Source: CAYQZD01 sp964421875 (GTDB lineage: Bacteria; Electryoneota; Tariuqbacteria; Tariuqbacterales; Tariuqbacteraceae). Taken from it: DNA of 32,053 bases. Within the stretch, counting starts at the first letter, position 1. Every line of letters begins with the position of its first letter. The stretch lies in the NCBI GenBank assembly GCA_964421875.1, contig CAYQZD010000039.1, positions 1 through 32,053 of the forward strand, written 5' to 3'. Positions 23,728 through 31,852 of this stretch are shown piece after piece. The translations under genes and the position numbers were made by a program. Under the pieces are notes generated by a model, which saw nothing but the letters and a program-made list of their open reading frames with translations, was not told the DNA's origin and made no database searches.

Positions 23728-23802
23728 GTGGCGCAGGATCTCCGCACTCTGCGACTGTGAAATAATATGTAATGCTGCAGACTGCGGGGAGTCTGCAGCA
23801 CA
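23728..23802. repeat. Double-hairpin repeat, copy 1
   Basis: Hairpin one: CGCAG (23732-23736) with CTGCG (23749-23753). Hairpin two: TGCTGCAGACT (23773-23783), loop GCGGGG, AGTCTGCAGCA (23790-23800). A second copy lies at 31645-31727, and hairpin one resembles the inverted form of the single palindrome at 10103-10124. Confidence 0.85.
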
Positions 23803-24063
23803 TAAGTTTTGTCATTCTTCTATGAAGAAAGTTCCCGGTTCTTTGAGAAATTTTGGTATTACAGTTAGTTCCAATCTTCTATTGAGCAGCCTCTGAGCTG
23901 ATAAGGTAATATCGGGAACCGGATGCCCTAACCTGAACGTGAAGGCGGCCGGTCGGCGGTTTTCCGCGATGCAGCGCCAAAGCTTGCGCGTGTCAATGAT
24001 GGGCGATGATTATCTATTGTCGTCAGCGCGTAGGAGGAAAACGGTTTTAGCCGACACAGTCCC
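23803..24063 (-). ncRNA. Possible IS110 bridge-RNA region
   Basis: About 260 non-coding bases between the transposase stop and the double-hairpin repeat. They contain several short palindromes, for example GCGCCAAAGCTTGCGC near 23972-23987 and GGCGGCCGG/CCGCC pieces just before it. In the IS1111 subgroup of IS110 elements the guide (bridge) RNA comes from the region downstream of the transposase, and here the upstream non-coding part is short (about 80 bases), which fits that subgroup. I cannot fold it or identify the loops, so this is a placement, not an identification. Confidence 0.3.
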
Positions 24064-25122
24064 TTAAGAATGACTGAGGGGCATCCGATTTATCGATTTA
24101 CCTTGCAAGGGCTTTGTTTCACTGTAAACCCGGTCTGAGTTCCAGATTCTGTAAACCAGGGTCATCAAAAGTCTGGCGGTGGCGACCTTAGCGGTATTGG
24201 GATTTTTCCTTCTCGCTATCCTGCTGTATTTATTCTTCAGCCAGAAATCCTTCTTGATAGCGGGATAGACCGCTTCGATCAAAGCCCACTTCAGCCAATG
24301 ATTGCACTGCCGGGGCAGCCTCCCGTTGAAAGATTTGCCCCCGCTGGCGGAGACGGAAGGCGCCAGTCCCGCGTATGCGATCAGCCTTGAACTATCAGGA
24401 AAACGGTCAATGTCGCTGATTTCCGTCCTGATGAGCAGGGCGTAAAGTAGCCCTATACCGGGGATAGTAGCCAGCCTTTTGGCGATGGGATCGTCTTTAA
24501 CCAGCTTATACTGCAGCCGGTTGTAGCTCAGAATCTTCTCGTCCAGGAAATCCTACATTTCAAGTTTCTCATTCAACGTCCTGGAGGCGAGGGGGGAGAG
24601 TTTTAGGTTCCTAAGCCACTGTTTCCCTTTTTTGCCGAAAAGGTCGGATACCTGGGGCTTGGAAAACCGTATCTCCTCCGGCTGCCGGTCGATGATGCCG
24701 TGAATCCGGTTCTTGACCATCGTCCTTACTTTGACAAAAAACATTCTCTGCCGCAGCAGATAGAGCGTTTCCCTGTTCTCTTCGTCCCGGATGTATGACT
24801 GGGGCACCACATCCGCCCGCAGCAGTTTGGTCAAGGTCTCGGCGTCAACCTTGTCAGTTTTGACCACCGCCCAGGCTATCGCCTTGACCTGCAAAGGATT
24901 AGCCATCCGGATGTCGGAAACCAGGTCTTCGATGGTGTCATAGACCGTATAGGAAGACCGGCCCGCTTCCATCACCACCCTGGTTTCCGGGTGTAGAGAA
25001 AACAGCTTTTGAAATTCAGCCCGGCTGTTGTCCAGCTTGTAGCGCTTCGTTTCGCCGGTAGATTCATCGAATACACAAGCAACAGAATATTGCTTATGAA
25101 CATCGAGTCCCATATATTCCAT
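24064..25122 (-). pseudogene. IS110-family transposase with one in-frame amber codon
   Basis: Read through one TAG at 24553-24555 this is a full-length, about 351-residue IS110 transposase. The N-terminal RuvC-like DEDD domain is intact: GLDVHK near residue 5, VVMEAG, and KTDKVDAETLTKLL. After the stop the frame continues without shift (DFLDEKILSYNRLQ, LATIPGIGLLYALLIRTEI) into the C-terminal transposase domain with its serine motif (YAGLAPSVSASGGKSFNG) and ARLLMTLVYRIW. The start is ATG 25122, with AAGAGGTG just before it; a longer frame to 25167 lacks family similarity. Everything but one codon looks functional, so the mutation is recent, is a sequencing error, or is suppressed. Confidence 0.88.
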
Positions 25123-25195
25123 TGTGCACCTCTTGAAATGTATTTGTTGTTGCTTTGATTGGAACAATATAATACCTTCTCAAGTAAGGTGCACA
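25123..25195. repeat. Inverted repeat at the IS110 left end
   Basis: TGTGCACCT (25123-25131) and AGGTGCACA (25187-25195) are perfect inverses; inside them CTTG (25132-25135) pairs with CAAG (25181-25184). It lies directly before the transposase start and overlaps its ribosome site, so it could influence translation or mark the element's end. Confidence 0.7.
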
Positions 25196-25469
25196 CTTTT
25201 TTCATACTACCTGAACGCAGTGAAAAATCTCTTATTTATTAATAACTTACAAAAATGCAGATGCTTCGCTTCGCTCAGCATGACATATTGTCGGACAGGC
25301 TGTCGACTCGTATGAAATCCCCGCCGGTAAACTGGCGGGGATTCTCTTATAGATATGAGTATTTGACAATGACTATAATTGTGTATATCTTCATATAGTC
25401 AGCAGACATAAATTGATCCAAGCGATAAATCCTTCAATACTATACTTGCCTAAATAACTTGGAATGACA
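25196..25469. other. Spacer between IS110 and the beta-helix gene
   Basis: No gene. It contains a GAATGACA-like repeat (25258-25288), a hairpin GTCGGACAG/CTGTCGAC (25290-25307), the orphan hairpin at 25316-25343 and a possible promoter (TTGACA 25363-25368; a weak TATATC at 25384-25389, spacer 15). Confidence 0.5.
25316..25343 (+). terminator. CCCCGCC-type terminator hairpin without its gene
   Basis: AATCCCCGCC (25316-25325) pairs with GGCGGGGATT (25334-25343); inner bases extend the stem with one G-T pair. It resembles the hairpins that follow each of the three T9SS genes downstream, but no gene precedes it now; only the IS element does. Confidence 0.65.
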
Positions 25470-27458
25470 ATGAAAAAACAACTCGCGCTTCTCCTCGGAT
25501 TGACGCTGATGTGGCAGATATCACTGGCGGCAACACTCCGGGTTCCCAGTCAATATTCGACAATCCAATCAGCCATAACCGCCGCTGTCAACGGCGATAC
25601 GGTCCTGGTGGCGGATGGAACCTATACCGGAACGGGCAATAAAAACCTCGATCTTGGCGGAAGGAGTATATTGGTCCTTTCGGAAAACGGTCCCGACAGC
25701 TGCGTTATCGACTGTCAAAACAGCGGCAGGGGATTCTATTTTCATTCCGGCGAAGATACTTCAGCGGTGGTTTCCGGCTTTAAAATCATCAACGGTTACG
25801 CCGGCGATGGTGGAGGTGGGATGAAGATGGTGAGTTCATCGAATCCTAAAATAATCAACTGTATCATCGAAAGATGCGTCGATGCAGCCTCCATCGGCCA
25901 GGGAGGAGGTATCTTCTGCGATAATTCCTCGCCTGTGCTTGAAGACTGCCGGATAGTCGGTTGTAAAACCACAGGCTCAGCCGGCTTTGGCGGAGGGATT
26001 CACTGCATGAATTCCAGCGCGGTATTCAGGAATTGCGTGATTCGGAACGATTCCACCGGCGGCATACTCGCCTTCGGTGGAGGAGTCTATTACAATCATT
26101 CCAATATAACATTTCTGAACTGTGATTTCATCGAGAATTTCTCCAGTTTTGACTGCGGCGCCGTATGCGAAGTCGGGTCGGACTGCACGCCTGTCTTCAA
26201 GGAATGTCTCTTTCAGGACAATTCGTCCAGTATGGGCGGAGGAATTTATTTTGAGAGTTCCAATCAGGTGGTCGATAGATGCGTGTTTCACCGCAACACC
26301 TCAACCGGCAGCGGCAGCGGCGCGCTACACCTCTATCATGGCAATCCTGTAATCACCAACTGCACTTTTACCGGAAACATCAGCGCTGCCGGTCCCGGAG
26401 CTATTAAAATGGAGAGCACCAGTTTTCTCACAATGGTCAATACCATTGTAGAGAGCAATACCGGCGCTGGCGCTATAAACTTCACCGGGAATTCATCGGC
26501 GGCCATCACATATTCCGATTTTTACGATAATCTTGGTGGTAATTTCACCGGAACCGGCATTCCGGCAAATATCGGCGTCTTAACCGGAGTCAACGCCAAT
26601 GGCGACTCCTGCGATACCTATTATAATATATTCTTCGATCCGCTTTTCGTCGACCGGCAGAACGGAGATTTTCACCTGCAAACCGGCTCACCCTGTATCG
26701 ATGCCGGAGATCCCGCCAGCCCCCTCGACCCCGACAGCACGGTAGCGGACATAGGAAGGTTCTACTACCCGCACTCCTTCCTGATATTTCTTTTACCAGG
26801 CAATCCTCCCGTGCAAATCCAGGCAGGTGGAGGAAGTTTTAATTTCGACGCTGAAGTTGTAAACAGCGCCGGCAATCCCGTCAATTTCGATGTCTGGACC
26901 CAGGTAATCCTTCCCAACGGTCAGACTTACCCGCGCCCGCTGATACTGCGAACAGGCCTGCAGATTCAGCCGGGCCAGACTATTACGCGAAACGGTATTG
27001 CCCAATATATTCCCCATTACGCGCCGCCGGGCACATATATCTATATCGGTAAAGCCGGAATCTATCCCGATTCGGTTATCACCTCCGACAGCTTCCCCTT
27101 CACTAAACTCCCCGGAGACGCCCTTCCCAATCACAACCAAGGCTGGGCGGTTTACGGCTGGTTCGACTATGAAGCTATCAGCGCCATTCATCCTTCAGAA
27201 TTCATCCTTCACCCTTGTACTCCCAATCCCTTCAATCCCACAACGACCATCAGCTTCACCCATCCGGAAGCGGGCAACGTGTTACTAACTGTATATGATG
27301 TGCAGGGCAGGGTAGCGGCGACCCTGATTGACGGCGAAATATCCGCCGGTCACCACAGCGTTGTTTTCAACGGCGAAGGGCTGGCTTCCGGCGTCTATTT
27401 CTATAAGCTGATAGCGAGAGACTGCAATTCCACTCGGAAAATGATATTGGTGAAATAA
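25470..27458 (+). CDS. Secreted right-handed beta-helix protein with T9SS C-terminal tail
   Basis: A 662-residue exported protein. The signal peptide (MKKQLALLLGLTLMWQISLA) is followed by a pectate-lyase-type parallel beta-helix (about 22-430). It opens with RVPSQYSTIQSAITAAVNGD, then VLVADGTYTG, and continues with turns such as GGGIFCDNSSPVLEDCRIVG, GGGIHCMNSSAVFRNCVIRN and GGGIYFESSNQVVDRCVFHR. A shared linker domain (about 440-570, PGNPPVQIQAGGGSFNF...) leads to the T9SS tail (PNPFNPTTTISF...GVYFYKLIA...MILVK). Ligand unknown; the front suggests polysaccharide binding or cleavage but no catalytic residues can be assigned. ATG 25470 is chosen for its GGA six bases upstream; 25464 is also in frame. 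Confidence 0.88.
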   Translation: MKKQLALLLGLTLMWQISLAATLRVPSQYSTIQSAITAAVNGDTVLVADGTYTGTGNKNLDLGGRSILVLSENGPDSCVIDCQNSGRGFYFHSGEDTSAVVSGFKIINGYAGDGGGGMKMVSSSNPKIINCIIERCVDAASIGQGGGIFCDNSSPVLEDCRIVGCKTTGSAGFGGGIHCMNSSAVFRNCVIRNDSTGGILAFGGGVYYNHSNITFLNCDFIENFSSFDCGAVCEVGSDCTPVFKECLFQDNSSSMGGGIYFESSNQVVDRCVFHRNTSTGSGSGALHLYHGNPVITNCTFTGNISAAGPGAIKMESTSFLTMVNTIVESNTGAGAINFTGNSSAAITYSDFYDNLGGNFTGTGIPANIGVLTGVNANGDSCDTYYNIFFDPLFVDRQNGDFHLQTGSPCIDAGDPASPLDPDSTVADIGRFYYPHSFLIFLLPGNPPVQIQAGGGSFNFDAEVVNSAGNPVNFDVWTQVILPNGQTYPRPLILRTGLQIQPGQTITRNGIAQYIPHYAPPGTYIYIGKAGIYPDSVITSDSFPFTKLPGDALPNHNQGWAVYGWFDYEAISAIHPSEFILHPCTPNPFNPTTTISFTHPEAGNVLLTVYDVQGRVAATLIDGEISAGHHSVVFNGEGLASGVYFYKLIARDCNSTRKMILVK

Positions 27459-27487
27459 GTCTTATGTCTCGTGTCTCAAGTCTCAAG

Positions 27488-27522
27488 AAATCCCCGCCGG
27501 GAATCCGGCGGGGATTTTGTTT
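27488..27522 (+). terminator. Intrinsic terminator of the beta-helix gene
   Basis: A perfect 13-bp stem: AAATCCCCGCCGG (27488-27500), loop GAAT, CCGGCGGGGATTT (27505-27517), then TGTTTG. It lies 30 bp after the stop. Confidence 0.88.
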
Positions 27523-27565
27523 GCCAGTTCAAGGGATAATCTTAATTATTTTAAAGAGAAAAAAC

Positions 27566-27615
27566 TTGACATTTCTCTAAAGAAAACATATTATATTATC
27601 ACCCCTGAATGGGGT
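27566..27615 (+). promoter_or_regulatory. Promoter with a hairpin at the predicted transcript 5' end, copy 1
   Basis: TTGACA (27566-27571), 17-bp spacer, TATTAT (27589-27594); the predicted +1 is 27601. The transcript would open with ACCCCTGAATGGGGT (27601-27615), a five-pair hairpin, followed by an 86-nt leader to the ATG at 27702. The same module with identical spacing is at 31853-31902. Confidence 0.8.
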
Positions 27616-27701
27616 AAAATTAGTAGGGTTTTCAAATATCAGGAGAGCAATCATTTCATATTATCTCTTCAATTAACATTAATTTTTGGAGGAGTAATCA
27701 G

Positions 27702-29423
27702 ATGAAAAGTATTCTAACAATCCTGATTTCAGCCGCTTTACTTATGGTTGCGGGCCCGGGCCTTTCGCTGGATAAACTGGCGCTTGAAGAACTGGGTCTA
27801 AACGAGAACCAGGTGTCAGCAGCCCTTGGTTCGGATTGGAACCATCCCGGTTATTCCGGCGGAGCGATGGACCCCATAACCTGGACCAATCTCCCCGATG
27901 CTCCGGTTACCGTATGCCGCGCGGGAATCGGAAGGATAGGCAACTATGTCTATATTTTCGGCGGTCAGGGAACCGGCGGCGGCAGCACTGCGCTGGCCTT
28001 TAATCTTACCACCCAGCAGTGGGAGACCTCCAGCGCGCCCACTATAACCGGCTCAAACTGGGTGGCGGCAGTAGTAGGGGATTCAATGCTATATCTCTGG
28101 CCGGCAACGATGGCCACCACCATCCAGGCGTTCACGCCCACCGGAGGCGGCCCCACAGGGGTATGGAGTTACGTTGCCGAGTACCCCATAACCACCTGTA
28201 TGAACGCGATAGCTTGGGACGAAGGCAATTTTATTTACAGCGCCTGTTCCTTCAGCACAAATCTTGACTTGGTTTACAGATTCAACCTTACTACCCAGTC
28301 TTTCGAGCAGTTAGCCAATCTTCCTCAGGGGCGGGGGTATGCCGGCGGGGCTTTCGCTAACGGAAAATTCTATGTTCTGGGGGGCAGCTTAGGCAGTTAC
28401 ACTAATACCACTTATGCCTACGATCCAGCCACCAATACCTGGGCGACAATGGCGCCGATGATTAAAGCCTCCTCCTTTAATTGTTTCAACACCGCCTGTG
28501 ACGGGAACCTGATATATCTCGTGGGGGGAGGCGGAGGCAATGCCACCAGCATTCCCGCCACTGACACGGTTCAGGTCTATAACACCACCGCCGATACCTG
28601 GACTATTGAAACCCCACGCTGGAGCGCCACCACCGGCACAAATGTGGCTTGTTATGTCGAAACTGACCATTATCTAATCGACTGCGGCGGCCGGGACTTG
28701 TCCACTACCTATTACAATACCTTCAGAGGCGACCTGCCCGGTGGGCCGACCAATTTCCGGTTGATTCTAACCCCCCATAATCCTCCTATTCAGATTGCCC
28801 CCGGAGGCGGTAGATTCACCTTCGACGCCACCATCGAAAACAACCTGCAGGACCCAATGACGCTCGATGCCTGGACCGATGTCGTTCTGCCTAACGGAGC
28901 GCATTACGGCCCCCTGGTAATGCGTACTAATGTCCTGTTCCCTGCAGGAGCGACCTTGATGCGCACCCTTGGTCAAAACGTTCCTTCAGCCGCTCCGCCG
29001 GGAAATTACACTTATTGGGGCTATGTCGGGATTTTCCCGGACTCGGTTTTCCGCAGCGACAATTTCCCCTTCAGCAAGCTGGCGGGGGACGCCTCTGGCG
29101 GCAGCAATACGGGCTGGACGGTTACCGGCTGGTTCGGGGACGAGGCTGACCTATCCGTCAGCGAATACTCGCTCTGCGCCGCTTCACCCAATCCCTTCAA
29201 TCCGACCACTACCATCAGCTTCACCCTGCCGCAAGCAGGGAAAGTAATGCTGACTGTCTTCGATGTGCAGGGCAGGGCAGTGGCGGAATTGGCAAACGGC
29301 TGGCTCAATTCCGGCGCGCACCAGCTTGTCTTTGAAGGCACAAACCTATCTTCAGGCATCTACTTCTACAAACTAACCGCCGGTAATTTCAGCGCTACGC
29401 AGAAGATGGTGTTAGTTAAATAA
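27702..29423 (+). CDS. Secreted Kelch-repeat protein with T9SS C-terminal tail
   Basis: A 573-residue exported protein. The signal peptide is MKSILTILISAALLMVAGPG. The front (about 55-350) is a Kelch-type beta-propeller: blades show YIFGGQGTGGGSTALAFNLT, FYVLGGSLGSYTNTTYAYD and IYLVGGGGGNATSIPATDTV, each with the GG and later Y/W of the Kelch signature. After it comes the shared linker (LILTPHNPPIQIAPGGGRFTF...APPGNYTYWGYVG) and the T9SS tail (SPNPFNPTTTISF...GIYFYKLTA...MVLVK). The role is unknown; Kelch propellers bind proteins or sugars. GGAGGAG lies seven bases before the ATG, much stronger than the sites before the nuo genes. Regulated from the 5'-hairpin promoter at 27566. Confidence 0.88.
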   Translation: MKSILTILISAALLMVAGPGLSLDKLALEELGLNENQVSAALGSDWNHPGYSGGAMDPITWTNLPDAPVTVCRAGIGRIGNYVYIFGGQGTGGGSTALAFNLTTQQWETSSAPTITGSNWVAAVVGDSMLYLWPATMATTIQAFTPTGGGPTGVWSYVAEYPITTCMNAIAWDEGNFIYSACSFSTNLDLVYRFNLTTQSFEQLANLPQGRGYAGGAFANGKFYVLGGSLGSYTNTTYAYDPATNTWATMAPMIKASSFNCFNTACDGNLIYLVGGGGGNATSIPATDTVQVYNTTADTWTIETPRWSATTGTNVACYVETDHYLIDCGGRDLSTTYYNTFRGDLPGGPTNFRLILTPHNPPIQIAPGGGRFTFDATIENNLQDPMTLDAWTDVVLPNGAHYGPLVMRTNVLFPAGATLMRTLGQNVPSAAPPGNYTYWGYVGIFPDSVFRSDNFPFSKLAGDASGGSNTGWTVTGWFGDEADLSVSEYSLCAASPNPFNPTTTISFTLPQAGKVMLTVFDVQGRAVAELANGWLNSGAHQLVFEGTNLSSGIYFYKLTAGNFSATQKMVLVK

Positions 29424-29471
29424 AAACAATGGCGTAATTAGATTTCGCCTTGAAATTCACGATTTATACCC

Positions 29472-29489
29472 CCGCCGGTAAACCGGCGG
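29472..29489 (+). terminator. Hairpin after the Kelch gene
   Basis: CCGCCGGT (29472-29479), AA, ACCGGCGG (29482-29489) in the same position as the other T9SS-gene hairpins, but followed by GATTAATAATTT rather than a clean T-run. Probably a weak terminator. Confidence 0.6.
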
Positions 29490-29529
29490 CGATTAATAAT
29501 TTAGGGAGTCTATGGAGTGTTCTATGTTC

Positions 29530-29577
29530 TTGACATTCGATTACTCTAATAGTCCTATTCTATTTGTCTAATAGGAC
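29530..29577 (+). promoter_or_regulatory. Candidate promoter and inverted repeat before the 52-residue-repeat gene
   Basis: TTGACA (29530-29535) is followed by an 8-bp inverted repeat GTCCTATT (29552-29559) / AATAGGAC (29570-29577) that covers the expected -10 region. No clean -10 is seen, so the repeat may be an operator or an RNA hairpin. Confidence 0.4.
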
Positions 29578-29690
29578 CATAAACTTCATACTATCAATCT
29601 ACCACCGAAATTACCCCGATCTACAATTACATGATGGTTGCATCATGCCAATAGATAGTAAATCAAAACCTACACTTAGGAGGAGTAACA

Positions 29691-31517
29691 GTGAAAAAAC
29701 TGTTGTTAGCATTATGGGGATTGTTATTTCTGTCCCTTCCCATCTTCGCCCAGGCGCCGGACACGCTCTGGACCCGCACCTTTGGCGGGGGCAACAATGA
29801 AGGCTGCTTATGTGTTCAGCAGACTACGGATGAAGGGTATATTTTAGCAGGGACTACCGAATCATATGGCGCCGGGTCGCTGGATTATTATCTGGTTAAA
29901 ATCGATTCCTGCGGAGATTCAGTCTGGGCAGGCGCTTATGGAAATTCCTATCCGAATATGTGCTATTGTGTCCAGCAAACCACGGATGGAGGGTACATAC
30001 TTGCAGGCTCTTCTATGAGTTCGCCACCGTTTTTTAGCTACTATGTAGTAAGGACTGACTCTAACGGAGACACACTGTGGACTCAAGTATACGGTGGAAA
30101 CAGCAGCGATAACGGTAAATATGTTCAGCAGACTGCAGATGGGGGGTATATTATTGCCGGATACACCAGTTCATTCGGCGCAGGAGGGAATGATTGCTAC
30201 CTGGTAAAGTCCAACTCAACCGGTGTGGCTCAATGGACCAACACATATGGTGGAAGCTCAAACGATTACTGCAGTTGCGTTCAACAGACTGCGGAGGGCG
30301 GATACATTGCAGTGGGATATACCAATTCCTTCGGCGCTGGGGGTTATGATGTATACCTGGTTAAAACCGATTCCATAGGAGACACACTCTGGACAAGAAC
30401 CTACGGCGGAAACGGTGATGATCGCGGTATGTCTGTTCGTCAAACAAACGATGAGGGGTATATCTTAGTAGGTCATACATATTCCTATGGCGCCGGTGGG
30501 AGTGATATTTATCTGGTCAAGACCAATTCCATTGGAGATACGCTCTGGACCTGCATTTATGGTGGCAGCAGTGACGAGCTGGGAGACGATGTTAAACAGA
30601 CCGACGATGGAGGGTATATAATAGTGGGTTCTACTGAATCCTATGGCGCAGGTGGTTGGGATGTATATGTCCTTAAAACCGATTCCCTTGGCAATCCTCT
30701 ATGGACTCGCAATTATGGCGGAGCCGCTTCGGACCAAGGCTATAGTATTCAGCAAACCAGAGATGGGGGCTGTATTATTGCGGGAATGACCGAATCCTTT
30801 GGCGCTGGTTTATCCGATTTCTATCTGATTCGTCTTGCCAGTTCAGCGCTGCTGAATGTCGCTCTCACCCCGCATAATCCCCCTATCCGAATACCCGTCG
30901 GGGGAGGAACGCTAACTTTCGACGCTGAAATCCATAATGCAGATTCAGTAGTATGGACTTTCGATGGCTGGACCGAAGTGATAATTCCCAGCGGCGCGGT
31001 CATCGGACCCTTGGTTCTGCGCACAGGCATTCCCATCGTTCCGGGCCAGACCGTGATGCGCATCGTCACCCAGACTGTCCCCGGTAACGCACCGTCCGGT
31101 AACTACACTTACATTGGCAAAGCCGGAAGTTATCCTGATTCGGTGGTTAGCTATGACACCTTTGACTTCGTTAAGTTGGCGGGAGATGCCGCCAGTAAAT
31201 ACCGGAGCTGGACTGTATCCGGATGGTTTGACGAAGAGGCTAACCTATCCGTCAGCGAGTATTCGCTCTGCGCCGCATCCCCCAATCCCTTCAATCCGAC
31301 CACCACCATAAATTTCACCCTGCCGCAAGCGGGTAAAGTATTGCTGAGCGTGTTCGATATAACAGGTCGTGAAGTCGGGACACTGGCGAATGGCAGGTAT
31401 GATTCCGGCGCGCATCGGCTTGTCTTTGACGGCAGCGGCCTGGCTTCCGGCATCTACTTCTACAAGCTCACTGCGGAGGGTTTCAGCGACACTCAGAAGA
31501 TGGCGCTGGTGAAGTAA
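29691..31517 (+). CDS. Secreted protein of seven 52-residue repeats with T9SS C-terminal tail
   Basis: A 608-residue exported protein. The signal peptide MKKLLLALWGLLFLSLPIFA is followed by seven tandem repeats of about 52 residues (24-387). Their consensus is DTLWTRTYGG..(S/N)D.G..VQQT.DGGYI..G.T.SYGAGG.D.YLVKTDS.G. This resembles bacterial propeller-type repeats often annotated as delta-60 or PQQ-like; the exact fold is uncertain, and seven repeats fit a seven-bladed propeller. Then come the shared linker (ALTPHNPPIRIPVGGGTLTF) and the T9SS tail. The start is GTG 29691, fixed by AGGAGGAG at 29678-29685. Related repeats sit at the DNA level with a 156-bp period. Confidence 0.87.
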   Translation: MKKLLLALWGLLFLSLPIFAQAPDTLWTRTFGGGNNEGCLCVQQTTDEGYILAGTTESYGAGSLDYYLVKIDSCGDSVWAGAYGNSYPNMCYCVQQTTDGGYILAGSSMSSPPFFSYYVVRTDSNGDTLWTQVYGGNSSDNGKYVQQTADGGYIIAGYTSSFGAGGNDCYLVKSNSTGVAQWTNTYGGSSNDYCSCVQQTAEGGYIAVGYTNSFGAGGYDVYLVKTDSIGDTLWTRTYGGNGDDRGMSVRQTNDEGYILVGHTYSYGAGGSDIYLVKTNSIGDTLWTCIYGGSSDELGDDVKQTDDGGYIIVGSTESYGAGGWDVYVLKTDSLGNPLWTRNYGGAASDQGYSIQQTRDGGCIIAGMTESFGAGLSDFYLIRLASSALLNVALTPHNPPIRIPVGGGTLTFDAEIHNADSVVWTFDGWTEVIIPSGAVIGPLVLRTGIPIVPGQTVMRIVTQTVPGNAPSGNYTYIGKAGSYPDSVVSYDTFDFVKLAGDAASKYRSWTVSGWFDEEANLSVSEYSLCAASPNPFNPTTTINFTLPQAGKVLLSVFDITGREVGTLANGRYDSGAHRLVFDGSGLASGIYFYKLTAEGFSDTQKMALVK

Positions 31518-31570
31518 GTGCGAACTGCGATACTCGAGTTGCTAGTCTCGAGTCGGAAGTTTTAAGTTAG

Positions 31571-31605
31571 AAATCCCCGCCGGGAAACCCGCGGGGATTT
31601 TTTTT
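31571..31605 (+). terminator. Intrinsic terminator of the 52-residue-repeat gene
   Basis: AAATCCCCGC (31571-31580) pairs with GCGGGGATTT (31591-31600); GGG/CCC pairs inside around AAA with one bulged C. Five further T residues follow (31601-31605). It is the clearest terminator in the window. Confidence 0.92.
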
Positions 31606-31644
31606 AGAACTTCATCATATATCGATCCTAAAAAGGCTGTCAAT

Positions 31645-31727
31645 GTGGCGCAGGATATCAAGCACCCTGCGCCATATACATATAAATCTTGTAATTGCTG
31701 TCGACTGCGGAGAATCGACAGCACGCA
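31645..31727. repeat. Double-hairpin repeat, copy 2
   Basis: Hairpin one: TGGCGCAGG (31646-31654) with CCTGCGCCA (31666-31674). Hairpin two: TGCTGTCGA (31696-31704) with TCGACAGCA (31715-31723). It aligns with 23728-23802; where the arms differ, both sides changed together and pairing is kept. Confidence 0.85.
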
Positions 31728-31852
31728 TAAACCTTTGGGGAAACAGATACTTAAAGAATGAATATAGGTTTTTATCGAGCCCTCACACTCTCCATGAAAA
31801 AATAAATATATACAGCCAGTCAGCGGTAGATATAATTATTTAAGAAAAAAAC

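Larger units (their letters stand above)
23522..24063. other. Gene-free stretch: repeats, then the IS110 downstream non-coding region
   Basis: No gene found. The first 200 bases are AT-rich without recognisable signals. A double-hairpin repeat occupies 23728-23802. From about 23803 the sequence probably belongs to the non-coding end of the IS110-family element. Confidence 0.55.
23803..25200 (-). mobile_element. IS110-family insertion sequence, inactivated
   Basis: Holds one broken DEDD-type transposase, a short upstream region with an inverted repeat (25123-25131 with 25187-25195) and a long downstream non-coding region. IS110 elements lack normal terminal inverted repeats, so both ends are estimates: the left from the inverted-repeat region, the right from where similarity to the other double-hairpin copy stops (about 23803). 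Confidence 0.7.
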
